This document shows, one piece after another, positions 26,910 through 37,700 of a stretch of 42,829 nt of DNA. The position numbers and the translations under genes are program-made. The DNA lies in contig CACMJB010000003.1 of assembly GCA_902613915.1 (NCBI GenBank), positions 79,214 through 122,042 on the forward strand, read 5' to 3'. The notes under the pieces were generated by a model, which saw only the letters and a list, made by a program, of their open reading frames with translations, searched no databases and was not told the DNA's origin. Source of the DNA: an uncultured Pelagibacteraceae bacterium. GTDB lineage: Bacteria; Pseudomonadota; Alphaproteobacteria; Pelagibacterales; Pelagibacteraceae. Within the stretch, counting starts at the first letter, position 1; each line of letters begins with the position of its first letter.

Positions 26910-28325
26910 ATGTTAAATAATTTAAATATTTTACTACCTGAAATATTCTTAACTTTATCAATCTTTTCGATCTTGATGATTGGAGTTTTTATCAAAGAGA
27001 GTTTTAATTTAATTTTCAATTTAAGTTCAGCGATTATTCTTTTTACAATTGCTATAATTTTAAATAGCTCAAATGAAACAGAAAAAGTATTTTTAGACAG
27101 CTTCACGAGAGATTCTTTTTCAAATTTTTTTAAAATTTTAATTTTAATAGCAAGTTTGTTTGTTCTTAATACATCTAAAGTTTTTATAATTGATAATAAA
27201 ATAAGAAAGTTTGAGTATCCGATAATAATTCTTCTCTCAATCTTGGGAATGTTTTTTATGGTAAGTTCTAATGATATAATTTTATTTTATCTTGGTTTAG
27301 AGTTACAATCTTTATCTCTTTATATTTTAGCTTCTATTGATAGAGATAATTTAAGATCATCAGAGTCTGGAATAAAATATTTTGTACTTAGTGCCTTATC
27401 TTCAGGTCTATTATTGTATGGTTGTTCATTATTATATGGTTTTACTGGATCCACAAATTTTGACTTAATAGCAGATCAGTTAATTAAAGATAATAAAGGT
27501 GCTGTTTTTGCTATGGTATTTGTTTTAGTTGGCCTTGCATTTAAAGTGTCGGCAGTTCCATTTCATATGTGGACTCCTGATGTATATGAAGGAGCACCTA
27601 CATCAATAACTAGTTACTTTGCAGTAGTTCCAAAAGTTGCTGGTTTAGCAGTGTTAATCAAGTTTATGTTTATACCATTTTCAAATATTTTATCAGAATG
27701 GCAATTAATAATTATTTTTATTTCAATTGCATCAATGATCTTAGGTGCAGTAGCAGCGATAGTTCAAAAAAATATTAAAAGATTATTAGCCTATAGTTCA
27801 ATCGGACATGTGGGATATGCTTTGGCTGGTGTGGCCACTGGAGTTATTTCTGGATATGAAAGTTCTATTATTTATATATCGATTTATGTAGTTATGAATG
27901 TTGGAGCGTTTTCCTGTCTTTATTTGTTAAAAAAAGATGGAGAGTATCGAGAAAACATATCAGATTTATCAGGATTATCGAAAAAACAACCTCTTTTAGC
28001 AATTTCGTTTTTGGTAATATTATTTTCTCTGGCAGGCATACCACCTCTTGCAGGATTTTTTGCAAAGTTTTATGTCTTTACTGCTGTTATAGAGCAAAAA
28101 ATGTATGCCTTAGCAATTATTGGATTATTAACAACAGTAATCTCAGCTTTTTATTATTTAAGAATTATTAAAATAATTTATTTTGATGACAGTGCAATTT
28201 CTTTTGATCCTGTAAAAAATAGTGTTGCAAAATTATCAGTTTTAATTAGTTGTGCAATTTTGATTACATTCTTTTTGTACCCAGCTATTTTAAACAATTT
28301 AGTGGATGCACTATTTATTAATTAA
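26910..28325 (+). CDS. nuoN: NADH-quinone oxidoreductase subunit N
   Basis: The 471-residue third antiporter-like subunit completes the operon. Diagnostic blocks are FYLGLELQSLSLYILAS, SGIKYFVLSALSSGLLLYG, AFKVSAVPFHMWTPDVYEGA, RLLAYSSIGHVGYALAG, and LAGIPPLAGFFAKFYVF. All 14 nuo subunits are therefore present with no inserted unrelated frames. Its stop shares one base with the birA start (TAATG), continuing the transcript into non-complex-I genes. Confidence 0.98.
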   Translation: MLNNLNILLPEIFLTLSIFSILMIGVFIKESFNLIFNLSSAIILFTIAIILNSSNETEKVFLDSFTRDSFSNFFKILILIASLFVLNTSKVFIIDNKIRKFEYPIIILLSILGMFFMVSSNDIILFYLGLELQSLSLYILASIDRDNLRSSESGIKYFVLSALSSGLLLYGCSLLYGFTGSTNFDLIADQLIKDNKGAVFAMVFVLVGLAFKVSAVPFHMWTPDVYEGAPTSITSYFAVVPKVAGLAVLIKFMFIPFSNILSEWQLIIIFISIASMILGAVAAIVQKNIKRLLAYSSIGHVGYALAGVATGVISGYESSIIYISIYVVMNVGAFSCLYLLKKDGEYRENISDLSGLSKKQPLLAISFLVILFSLAGIPPLAGFFAKFYVFTAVIEQKMYALAIIGLLTTVISAFYYLRIIKIIYFDDSAISFDPVKNSVAKLSVLISCAILITFFLYPAILNNLVDALFIN

Positions 28326-28888
28326 TGAAGATTAAGTCATTAAAATTTAAAAGTGTTAATAGCACAAATAATATTGCATTAGATCTAATTAAAAAAAATA
28401 AATTTAAGCCTACTCTAATCTCTGCCGAACAACAAATTAAAGGCAGGGGAACAATGGGAAAAAAATGGGTTTCCAAAAAAGGAAATTTGTATCTGACAAT
28501 TTATTTCGAAATTGACCAAAAAAAAATTAACTTTAAACATTACGCAGTACTTAATGCATATTTATTAAAATATATAATTAGAAAAAATTATTCAGATCAG
28601 GTTCAAATTAAATGGCCTAATGATTTATTGATTAAAAAAAAAAAAATTTGTGGAATCTTACAAGAAGTGCTTAAAAATGGAAATAAAAACTTCCTAATAG
28701 TTGGAATAGGCATTAATACAAATTTTAATCCAACAACTAATCAATTTAATTCAATTTCATTAAAAGATATAACTAAAAAAAAAATTAATAACAAAAAGCT
28801 ATTAGAAAATATCAAAAAAGAGTATGAAAATTTGCTAAGAAGATTAAAAACATATTCATTTCAAGAATTAAAAAAAATGTATAAATAA
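28325..28888 (+). CDS. birA: Biotin--[acetyl-CoA-carboxylase] ligase, short form
   Basis: BirA activates biotin with ATP and attaches it to the carboxyl-carrier protein of acetyl-CoA carboxylase. The catalytic core is visible: STNNIALDL, QQIKGRGTMGKKWVSKKGNL (biotin/ATP loop, usual GRGRxGRxW), IKWPNDLLIKKKKICGILQE (active-site Lys region), and IVGIGINTN. The protein is only 187 residues. It lacks the N-terminal helix-turn-helix DNA-binding domain, so it should not act as a repressor, and the C-terminal SH3-like domain appears absent or very reduced. The sequence is very Lys-rich, in line with local A richness. It shares a base with the nuoN stop. Confidence 0.92.
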   Translation: MKIKSLKFKSVNSTNNIALDLIKKNKFKPTLISAEQQIKGRGTMGKKWVSKKGNLYLTIYFEIDQKKINFKHYAVLNAYLLKYIIRKNYSDQVQIKWPNDLLIKKKKICGILQEVLKNGNKNFLIVGIGINTNFNPTTNQFNSISLKDITKKKINNKKLLENIKKEYENLLRRLKTYSFQELKKMYK

Positions 28889-28891
28889 TTT

Positions 28892-29638
28892 ATGAAATAC
28901 TTAATCGGAGATATAGGCAACACATCCACGAAAATTTGCCTATTAAATCACAAATTTAAAATTGTAAAACATTTCGAAATTGATACTAAAAAAAATATAA
29001 AAAATAATTTTTTAAAAAAAATTTTAAGTCGTTATAAAACAAACAATCTAAATCCAAATTTTTTATTTTCAAGCGTTGTTCCATTAGCATTTAAAAAAAT
29101 GAAAAAAAGATTTAAATATACTAAATATAAAATTTATGAAGTTAAGGATTTTGATTTAAAAAAATTAATCAAATTAAATGTAAAAAATACAAAACAACTA
29201 GGCTCAGATAGGATAGCGAATGCAATTGGTGTCCAAAAGTTTAAAAATTGTTTAGTAGTAGATTTTGGAACAGCTACTACATTTGATGTTATTAAGAATA
29301 ACATCTATGAAGGAGGCGTAATTGCTCCGGGTGTTAAACTCTCAATTACTAATTTATATAACTCAACTGCTCTACTTCCTTTAATTAAATTGAAAAATAT
29401 TAAAAATAGTTTTGGAAAAAATACTAAAGATGCTCTAAATGCTGGATTTATGTGGGGTTACGAGGGCTTGATAAATAATATAATAAATAAAATTGTTAAA
29501 ACTAATAAAACAAATTTTAAAATTATTTTAACTGGTGGTTTTGCAAATTTTTTTAAAAAATCAATTAAAAAAAAAGTGTTGATCGATCAAAATATAACAA
29601 TCAAAGGAATAGCAAAAATTTATAAGAAATTTTTATGA
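28892..29638 (+). CDS. coaX: Type III pantothenate kinase
   Basis: CoaX phosphorylates pantothenate, the first step of coenzyme A synthesis. The 248-residue protein belongs to the ASKHA fold: an N-terminal phosphate loop with GDIGNTSTK, the mid-protein GSDRIANAIG (substrate-binding region), VVDFGTATTFDVI, EGGVIAPGVKLS, and a C-terminal ILTGGFANF. It is Lys/Asn-rich. Its stop overlaps the start of the RNase J gene by 4 nt (ATGA). birA-coaX-rnj after nuoN is an order seen in many alphaproteobacteria. Confidence 0.95.
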   Translation: MKYLIGDIGNTSTKICLLNHKFKIVKHFEIDTKKNIKNNFLKKILSRYKTNNLNPNFLFSSVVPLAFKKMKKRFKYTKYKIYEVKDFDLKKLIKLNVKNTKQLGSDRIANAIGVQKFKNCLVVDFGTATTFDVIKNNIYEGGVIAPGVKLSITNLYNSTALLPLIKLKNIKNSFGKNTKDALNAGFMWGYEGLINNIINKIVKTNKTNFKIILTGGFANFFKKSIKKKVLIDQNITIKGIAKIYKKFL

Positions 29639-31296
29639 GTAAAGAAGAATTACTTTTTTGTCCATTAGGGGGATCTGGTGAAATTGGCATGAATATGAAT
29701 CTCTTTGCGTATGGTAAAGAAGATAATCAAAAATGGATAATCGTTGATATGGGGGTAACTTTTGCCGACGACTCTATTCCTGGTATTGATTTAATTATGC
29801 CCGACCCAGGTTTTATAATTGATAAAAAAGATGATTTGCTCGGTGTAGTTTTAACTCATGCACATGAAGATCATATAGGTGCCATAGCACATATTTGGCC
29901 TGAGCTTAAATGCAAATTATATGCAACACCTTTCACTGCAGCATTAATTACAGAAAAATTTAAAGAAAAAAAAATTGATATCTCTTCTTATTTAAAGATT
30001 GTACCTTTAAATGGCAAAATTAAACTTGGAGAATTTGAAATTGACTTTGTTACATTAACTCACTCAATTTTAGAGCCTAATGGATTAAGTATTAAAACAC
30101 CGTTAGGAACAATTTTACACACAGGTGATTGGAAAATAGATCCTAATCCTTTGATCGGAAATAAAATTGATGAAGAAAAATTAAAAAAAATTGGAGACGA
30201 GGGTGTTTCTGCAATGATTTGTGACTCAACAAATATTTTTAGCCCTGGAAGAGCAGGATCAGAGGCAGATGTAAGAGATAGCTTGCTTAGAATAATGGAA
30301 CTTAAAACTAAAAGGATTTTAGTTACTTCATTTGCTTCAAATGTGGCAAGGATGGAGTCTATTTTTTATTGTGCAAAGAAAACAGGTAGATCTATTTGTC
30401 TTGTTGGTAGATCAATGCACCGAATATATAAAGCTGCAAAAAAATGTGGTTATCTAAAAGGATTAATTGAACCACTCGAACCAAGAGATGCAAAAAAGGT
30501 ATCTAAAAATAAAATCTTATATTTAGCAACTGGAAGCCAAGGTGAACCTATGGGGGCCATGAATAGAATAATTAATGGAACCCACCCAGAAGTATTTTTA
30601 GAAGATGGTGATTGTATAATTTTTTCTTCAAAAATTATTCCTGGAAATGAAAAAAAATTATATCAACTGCAAAATCTAATAGTAAAAAATAACATGGAGA
30701 TAATTAGCGAAGAAAATGCGTTTGTTCATGTTTCAGGCCATCCTAATAGAGACGATTTAAAAGATATGTATAAATGGGTAAAACCTAAAAGCGTTATCCC
30801 TGTTCATGGTGAGCACAGACATATGCAAGAACATGTTAAGTTTGCAAAAGAAATGCAAGTTCCTAAAACATTATTAATTGAAAACGGAGACATAATAAAA
30901 TTATTACCAGGTAATCATCCAGAAATTGTAGATAAAGCACCATCAGGCAGAATTTATTTAGATGGTAGTGTGAATGTAGAAACAGATTCACAGTCAATTA
31001 AAGATAGAAAGAATTTATCAATCAATGGCTATTTAGAAATTACACTTTTACTCTCAAATAATGGAAAAATAAAAAAACCAATCATTTCATTCAAAGGGAT
31101 ACCAGAAAGTCAAAAAAAAGATCCATTTATTTTTGATATGGAAGATGAAATCTTTAATATTTGTAGAACATTTTCTTTAGATAACGCAAAACAACAAAAA
31201 AATTTAATAGAGACAATTAAACAAAATTGCAGAAGAATTGTTAGAGAAAAAACAGGAAAAAAACCTTTCACTAATATTAATATTGCGAGGGTTTAG
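29635..31296 (+). CDS. rnj: Ribonuclease J
   Basis: This 553-residue metallo-beta-lactamase/beta-CASP ribonuclease combines endo- and 5'-exonuclease activities in RNA maturation and decay. The zinc-binding HxHxDH motif is His75-Ala-His77-Glu-Asp79-His80. Further ligands lie in LTHSILEPNG, LHTGDWKIDP and a late VIPVHGEHRHMQ. The beta-CASP domain contains ASNVARMESI and ATGSQGEPMGAMNRI, the classical RNase J motif. It overlaps coaX by 4 nt and shares a base with the next gene. Confidence 0.96.
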   Translation: MSKEELLFCPLGGSGEIGMNMNLFAYGKEDNQKWIIVDMGVTFADDSIPGIDLIMPDPGFIIDKKDDLLGVVLTHAHEDHIGAIAHIWPELKCKLYATPFTAALITEKFKEKKIDISSYLKIVPLNGKIKLGEFEIDFVTLTHSILEPNGLSIKTPLGTILHTGDWKIDPNPLIGNKIDEEKLKKIGDEGVSAMICDSTNIFSPGRAGSEADVRDSLLRIMELKTKRILVTSFASNVARMESIFYCAKKTGRSICLVGRSMHRIYKAAKKCGYLKGLIEPLEPRDAKKVSKNKILYLATGSQGEPMGAMNRIINGTHPEVFLEDGDCIIFSSKIIPGNEKKLYQLQNLIVKNNMEIISEENAFVHVSGHPNRDDLKDMYKWVKPKSVIPVHGEHRHMQEHVKFAKEMQVPKTLLIENGDIIKLLPGNHPEIVDKAPSGRIYLDGSVNVETDSQSIKDRKNLSINGYLEITLLLSNNGKIKKPIISFKGIPESQKKDPFIFDMEDEIFNICRTFSLDNAKQQKNLIETIKQNCRRIVREKTGKKPFTNINIARV

Positions 31297-31550
31297 TGGG
31301 AATTACCGGTTCTATTATAGTTTATGTTTTAATTTGGTGGATAATTTTCTTTTCCGTGCTACCCGTTGGAATTCAATCAAATAAAGAAAAATTTAAAGAA
31401 AAAATAGACGGTATTGATCCAGGAGCTCCTATAAATCCTAAAATTGGGAAAAAATTTTTAATTACAACTTTAATTACTTCTATAATTTTTATTGTAATAT
31501 ATTATCTAGTTGAGTTTAATTTATTAAATTTAAGAGAATATTTGCAATAA
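31296..31550 (+). CDS. DUF1467-family small membrane protein
   Basis: This 84-residue protein has two membrane spans: an N-terminal one (VLIWWIIFFSVLPVGIQ) and a C-terminal one (FLITTLITSIIFIVIYYLVEF). The loop contains DPGAPINPKIGKKF, the recurring DUF1467 pattern in alphaproteobacteria. It starts with GTG, whose first G is the last base of the rnj stop (TAGTG). Function is unknown; the constant position between rnj and proS suggests an envelope or housekeeping role, but that is only positional. Confidence 0.85.
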   Translation: MGITGSIIVYVLIWWIIFFSVLPVGIQSNKEKFKEKIDGIDPGAPINPKIGKKFLITTLITSIIFIVIYYLVEFNLLNLREYLQ

Positions 31551-31551
31551 A

Positions 31552-32865
31552 ATGTACCTTTCAAAATTATTTATTCCAATAACTAAAGATTTACCAGCTG
31601 AAGCTAAGATTAAGTCTCATCAATTAATGTTACGAACAGGTATGATAAAACAATCTTCAGCAGGAATTTATTCCTGGCTACCTTTAGGCTTCAAAGTAAT
31701 GAAAAAAATAGAACAAATCGTCAGAGAAGAACAAAATTCTATCGGTGCACAAGAAATGTTAATGCCAACTATTCAATCGTCTGAGATTTGGAAAGAAAGT
31801 GGTAGATACGATGATTATGGTGAAGAGATGCTAAGAATAAAAGATCGCCAAGGGAGAGAAATTTTATATGGACCAACAAATGAAGAACTTATTACAGATG
31901 TTTTTAGATCAAGTGTAAAATCATATAAATCACTGCCCCAACTTTTATATCATATTCAATGGAAATTTAGAGACGAGATAAGACCTAGATTTGGAGTAAT
32001 GCGATGTAAAGAGTTTTATATGAAAGATGCATATTCTTTTGATGTATCAGACGAGGAAGCAAAAAAATCTTACAATAAAATGTTTTTTTCCTATCTTAAA
32101 ACTTTTAATAGATTGGGATTAAAAGCAATTCCTATGGCCGCAGACACAGGACCTATTGGTGGAGACTTATCTCACGAATTTATCATATTAGCTGAAACTG
32201 GAGAAAGTCAAATTTATGCAGATAAAAAAATTTTCGAAATTGATTTAAATAAATATGAATTCGAAGATAGTTCTCTGGGACAAATGCGAAAAGATTTTAC
32301 TGATATTTATGCTGTAACAGATGAAAAATATAATGAAAAAAAGTTTAATGAGTCCGTAGATAAAAAAGACCAGATTAAAACCAAAGGGATAGAAGTCGGA
32401 CATATATTTTATTTTGGAGATAAATACTCAAAACCAATGAGCTGTACAATTGATGATAAAAGTGGAAAAAAAATATCCGTAAAAATGGGATCTTATGGCA
32501 TTGGAGTTTCCAGATTAGTTGGAGCAATTATAGAAGCTAAATATAACAACAATGTAATGAAATGGCCAAAATCTGTTTCACCATTCGACGTAGTAATAAT
32601 TCCAAGTTTTAATAAAAATAATAAAGAAAATTTAATAAAAGCTGAAAAAGTTTACCATGATCTAAAAAAACAAAATATTGACGTATTGTTAGATGATCTT
32701 GATGAAAATATGTCTAATAAATTTAAAAAACATGACTTAATAGGTATACCTTACCAAATTATTATTGGGTCAAAATCTGAAGGTGATAGATTTGAGTTTA
32801 AAGAACTAAACTCTGAAAGTGCAATATTAAGTTTAGAAGACATTAAATCTAAACTTAAGAATTGA
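31552..32865 (+). CDS. proS: Prolyl-tRNA synthetase (short form without editing insertion)
   Basis: ProS charges tRNA-Pro with proline. At 437 residues it is the compact alphaproteobacterial form that lacks the insertion editing domain of about 180 residues found in the enterobacterial enzyme. Class II motifs are present: motif 1 in SWLPLGFKVMKKIEQIVREE, motif 2 in FRDEIRPRFGVMRCKEFYMK, motif 3 in MGSYGIGVSRLVGAIIEAK, and a C-terminal anticodon-binding domain (about 340-437). Without the insertion, editing of misacylated Ala-tRNA-Pro would need a free-standing factor elsewhere. Confidence 0.97.
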   Translation: MYLSKLFIPITKDLPAEAKIKSHQLMLRTGMIKQSSAGIYSWLPLGFKVMKKIEQIVREEQNSIGAQEMLMPTIQSSEIWKESGRYDDYGEEMLRIKDRQGREILYGPTNEELITDVFRSSVKSYKSLPQLLYHIQWKFRDEIRPRFGVMRCKEFYMKDAYSFDVSDEEAKKSYNKMFFSYLKTFNRLGLKAIPMAADTGPIGGDLSHEFIILAETGESQIYADKKIFEIDLNKYEFEDSSLGQMRKDFTDIYAVTDEKYNEKKFNESVDKKDQIKTKGIEVGHIFYFGDKYSKPMSCTIDDKSGKKISVKMGSYGIGVSRLVGAIIEAKYNNNVMKWPKSVSPFDVVIIPSFNKNNKENLIKAEKVYHDLKKQNIDVLLDDLDENMSNKFKKHDLIGIPYQIIIGSKSEGDRFEFKELNSESAILSLEDIKSKLKN

Positions 32866-32869
32866 TACC

Positions 32870-34102
32870 TTGTTTACAAAAATTGAAAGATTAATTTCAT
32901 TAAGAAATCTTAGGCCTAAAAAAAAAGAGGGATTTTTAAAAATAATTTCTATTTTTTCCTTTTTAGGAATAATGCTTGGTGTAGCAATACTTATTATTGT
33001 TATGTCAGTAATGAATGGTTTTAAAACTGATTTAACTAAAAAAATTTTAGGTCTTAATCCTCATATAGTAATTCAACCAAACAGCTTTACTATAGATAAT
33101 GAATATTTATTAAAAATACGCCAAGAATTCCAAGATATATCAATAAGTAAAACTTTTTCTGGTGAGGGTATAGTAATAAGTAATGATAAAGCAAAAGGAG
33201 TAATACTAAAGGGAGTAAATCAGAATGAAAAAAAAATATCTGAATTTTTAGAAAAAAATATCGTATCAGGTAAAATTGAGGAATTTAATAAAAATAGTAT
33301 TCTTATTGGATCTGAGCTTGCTTTTAATCTTAATTTAAAAGAAGGTGATTATACCAGCTTAATGTCTTCGGCATTTGTTGCTACTCCTCTAGGAAATTTG
33401 CCTAAGCAAGAAAGTTTTAGAGTAGCAGGTATTTTTAATACAGGTTTTATAGAATTTGACCAGAATATAATTTTTTTGAACGTAAATGATTCTTTATCAA
33501 TATTTGATAAGGATTTTAAAGATCAAAATATTGAAATTTATTTAAATGATCCTTTAAAAGCTGATAGATACAAAGAAAAAATTGAAAAACTAAATCAAAA
33601 TTACTTTATTTATACATGGACAGATTTAAATAAATCTTTTTTTAGCGCTCTTAAAGTTGAAAGAAATGTGATGTTTATAATTTTAACTTTAATCATAATT
33701 GTTGCAGCTTTTAATATAATTTCTGGATTAACAATTTTAATAAAAAACAAAACAAAGGAAATTGCTATTCTAAAAACTTTAGGATTTAGTAATACATCAA
33801 TAAAAAAAACTTTTTTTTTAACTGGATTTTCTATAGGTTTTTTTGCATCAATCAGCGGTGTTATTCTGGGAGTTTTATTCTCATTAAATATTGAAAAAGT
33901 AAGAGTAATTTTATCTTCAGCATTCAATTTAGAAATATTTCCACCAGATATTTATTTTTTAGAAAAACTTCCAAGTGAGATTAATATATATTCAATATCA
34001 ATTATCTTTATTTTATCTTTAATAGTGACAGCAATCGCTTCATATATACCTGCTAGAAATATTTCAAAAATGAAAACCTTTAGAGCCTTAAAATATGAAT
34101 AA
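32870..34102 (+). CDS. lolC: Lipoprotein-releasing ABC transporter permease (LolC/LolE family)
   Basis: This 410-residue permease, with LolD, extracts lipoproteins from the inner membrane and hands them to LolA for transfer to the outer membrane. It has one N-terminal span (about 22-46), a periplasmic MacB-like domain of about 200 residues, and three C-terminal spans, including the FtsX-type KTKEIAILKTLGFSNTSIKK coupling region. The start is TTG at 32870: MFTKIERLISLRNLRPKKKEG matches the typical LolC beginning and no nearby ATG fits. Only one permease gene is present, so a homodimer (LolF-like) is likely. It lies 4 nt after proS and overlaps lolD by 8 nt. Confidence 0.94.
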   Translation: MFTKIERLISLRNLRPKKKEGFLKIISIFSFLGIMLGVAILIIVMSVMNGFKTDLTKKILGLNPHIVIQPNSFTIDNEYLLKIRQEFQDISISKTFSGEGIVISNDKAKGVILKGVNQNEKKISEFLEKNIVSGKIEEFNKNSILIGSELAFNLNLKEGDYTSLMSSAFVATPLGNLPKQESFRVAGIFNTGFIEFDQNIIFLNVNDSLSIFDKDFKDQNIEIYLNDPLKADRYKEKIEKLNQNYFIYTWTDLNKSFFSALKVERNVMFIILTLIIIVAAFNIISGLTILIKNKTKEIAILKTLGFSNTSIKKTFFLTGFSIGFFASISGVILGVLFSLNIEKVRVILSSAFNLEIFPPDIYFLEKLPSEINIYSISIIFILSLIVTAIASYIPARNISKMKTFRALKYE

Positions 34103-34781
34103 TTCAATATTAGAAATTTTTAATTTAAAAAAAACCTATAAGCACTCAAACGGTATTATTACACTTTTTGATAAATTAAATATTAATATAAAGAAAGGAG
34201 ACCTTGTTGCTTTAGTAGGCCCATCTGGATCTGGAAAGTCATCTTTGCTTCATTTGCTCGCGTTACTAGATGATCCTTCTAAAGGTGGCATAAAAATTAA
34301 CAATATTTCAACAAATACACTAAATGATGAGGAAAAAGATAAAATTAGAAGAGAAGAGATATCAATAATTTTTCAAGATAATAATTTGTTAAATGATTTC
34401 ACAGCCATTGAAAATGTTATGATGCCATTATTAATAAAAAATATTAATAGAGAAGAGGCAAAAAAAAGAGCACAAAGAATCTTAAAGTCAGTAAAAATTC
34501 TGGAGAGGTCCCAACATTTTCCAAATGAATTGTCAGGTGGCGAGCAACAAAGAGTTGCTATAGCTAGAGCTTTGATAGCAGAAACTAATTTAATATTAGC
34601 AGATGAACCGACAGGTAATCTTGATTATAAAACTTCTTTAGAAATATTTTCTTATTTTCTAAAACTTAAAAAAATCAAAAAAACAATTATTTTTGCAACT
34701 CATAATAGAGAACTTGCTAACAGGGCAGATTACAAGTTGTCAATTTCTAACGGTGGTATAAAACGGGTTAATGCCCGTTAG
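34095..34781 (+). CDS. lolD: Lipoprotein-releasing ABC transporter ATP-binding protein
   Basis: The 228-residue ATPase energises lipoprotein release. Walker A is GPSGSGKS at 42-49, the ABC signature is LSGGEQQRVAIARAL, Walker B is LILADEPTGNLD, and the H-loop is in FATHNREL. The sequence belongs to the LolD/MacB subfamily and pairs with the overlapping permease gene upstream. It overlaps dnaE by 11 nt. Confidence 0.96.
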   Translation: MNNSILEIFNLKKTYKHSNGIITLFDKLNINIKKGDLVALVGPSGSGKSSLLHLLALLDDPSKGGIKINNISTNTLNDEEKDKIRREEISIIFQDNNLLNDFTAIENVMMPLLIKNINREEAKKRAQRILKSVKILERSQHFPNELSGGEQQRVAIARALIAETNLILADEPTGNLDYKTSLEIFSYFLKLKKIKKTIIFATHNRELANRADYKLSISNGGIKRVNAR

Positions 34782-37700
34782 TAATAAAAATTTTAACAAT
34801 ATAAAAGTTCATACACAGTATTCCATTTGTGAGGGCGCAATTAAAATTGATGAATTAGCAGATTATTGTAAAGCCAATAAAATAAAATCTTTAGGTTTAG
34901 CGGATAGCTACAACTTGTGCGGAGCACTAGAATTTTCCGAAAAGTTATCAAAAGTGGGAACTCAACCGATTATTGGAACACAGATAAATTTAAAAGCCAA
35001 AGGAGTAATTGGAAAAGTTACTTTGTATGCAACCACAGAGGTTGGTTATAAAAACTTAACAAAATTATCTTCAAAAAGTTATTTAGATAGTTCGCTAACA
35101 GATGAGCCTGCTTGTGATATTAATGACCTTATTCAAAATAACAAAGATCTAATATTATTAACAGGAAATTATTTAAATTTTTTTGGAAAACTCTATTACA
35201 AGAATAAGTCAAAAGACCTTGAAGAGATACTAAATACTTTAAAGAAAAATTTTAATGATAATAGGCTATATATTGAAATCCAGCGTCATAGTGAAGATCA
35301 AGAAAAAAATTTTGAAAATTATTTATTAGAAATTTCAAAAAAACTTAACTTACCCTTAATTGCATCTCAAGAAATATTTTATCTTGATCAAGATATGTAT
35401 GAGGCTCATGATGCTTTAGTTTGTATAGGTGAGAAAAATTTTATAGATGATACAAATCGTTTTAAATATAGCAACCAGCATTTCGTTAAGCCTTCAAATG
35501 ATCTTAAAACTTTATATTCAGATATACCAGAAGCTTTAGAAAATAATTATAATTTTCATTTAAGATTTAATTTTAAACCGAAAAAATCAAAACCAATTCT
35601 TCCATCTATTGAAGGTGGTGAAAATATTTCTCCAGAAAAAGAGCTTTTAAGATTAGCAAAAATCGGTTTAGAAAATAGATTAAATAACTTTATTTTAAAA
35701 AAAGAAAGCATTCAAAAAGAAGAACAAGTTATCAAAAAGTATGAAGATAGACTTTTTCATGAAATAAACATCATTAACTCTATGGATTATGCTAGTTATT
35801 TTTTAATTGTTTCTGATTATATCAAGTGGGCAAAAAAAAATTCTATACCAGTTGGACCGGGTAGAGGTTCTGGAGCAGGATCTTTAGTAGCTTATTGTTT
35901 AGATATTACAGACTTAGACCCTATAGAATTTGATTTAATCTTTGAACGTTTTTTAAACCCAGATAGAATTTCTATGCCAGATTTTGATATAGATTTTTGT
36001 GAGGAAAAAAGAGACCAGGTTTTTGAATATTTAAAAACTAAATATAAAAATGGTGTAGCACATATAATTACTTTTGGAAAATTGAAAGCAAGAATGGCAT
36101 TGAGAGATGTAGGAAGAGTTTTAGGTCTTTCATATGGACATGTAGATAGAATTTGTAAAATGGTACCATTTGATCCTTCTAGACCACTTACTCTTCAAGA
36201 GTCGATTGATAGAGAACCAAGATTTAAAGAAGAAATTAAGAGTAATGCAAAAGTGAAAAAACTTTTAGAATTATCCTTAAAATTAGAGGGGCTTAATCGT
36301 AATATGGCCACTCACGCAGCAGGAGTTGTTATAGCTGGAAATAAATTGTCTGAGCAATTTCCTTTATATATTGATCACAGTTCAAATTTAACCTTACCGT
36401 CAACCCAATACGATATGTATTCATCTGAAAACGCAGGTTTGGTGAAATTTGATTTACTTGGATTAAAAACATTAACTGTAATTGATAAAACAATTAAACG
36501 ATTAAAACAAAAAAATATTAATTTAGATATTAGCAAAATTAATCAAAATGATGAGAAAGTATTCTCTTTACTTTCAACTGGAGAGACAACTGGGTTATTC
36601 CAACTTGAAAGTGCAGGAATGAGAGATGCTATCAGACAAATGAAACCAAATAAATTTGACGATATAATTGCTCTTGTTGCTTTATACAGGCCTGGACCAA
36701 TGAGCAACATTCCTGTTTATAATGATTGCAAGAACGGGATTAAAGAACCTGATTATATTCATCCGACACTTAAAGAAATATTAAAATCGACTTATGGAAT
36801 TATTATCTATCAAGAACAAGTGATGCAAATCGCACAAATATTGGCAGGGTTTACAGCAGGAGAAGCAGATATATTACGTCGAGCAATGGGAAAGAAAAAA
36901 AAGGCCGAACTGGACAAACAAAAAGAAAGATTTATCAATGGTGCTATAAAAAATGGTATCGCAAAAGATGTTGCAAATTTTGTTTTTACAAAAATTGAAC
37001 CATTTGCACAGTATGGATTTAACAAAAGTCATGCAGCAGCTTATGCTCTAATAGCTTATCAAACAGCTTTTTTAAAAACATATTATAAAGAAGATTTTAT
37101 TGCTGCTACGATGTCAACAGAGCTTACCAGCACTTCAAAACTAAGAGAGTTTGTAGAAGAGTTAAAAAAACTTAATATTAAGATTATTAATCCATCAATC
37201 AATGAGTCTTTCCCAGATTTTAGGGCCACAGATGGAAAAATTTTCTATGGCTTAGGAGCGATTAAAAATGTTGGTTATGAAGCTATATCAAATATCGTAA
37301 ATGAGAGAGAAAAAAATGGAAAATTTAAATCTTTCACCGATTTTATGAATAGAGTTAATTCAAAAGATATCAATAAATTACAATTAGAAGGCTTAGTAAA
37401 AGCTGGAGTGTTTGATGTTTTTGAAAAAGATAGAAATAAAATTATGGTTTCTATTCCAAAAATTATTCAAAATGTAAAAAATATCAATGAAGATAAAGAA
37501 AGTCGTCAAACAAATCTTTTTATTAATAGTGAAAGTGAAGAAGGGGCCTTTGTGTTTCAACATTCCACACCATGGAAAAAGAAAAAGCTATTATCTGAAG
37601 AATTCAATGCAATTGGTTTTTATTTAACCGATCATCCTCATAATGAGTTTGAAGAAATATTTACTCAATTTAATATAAAAACTTATAATGAATTTTATGC

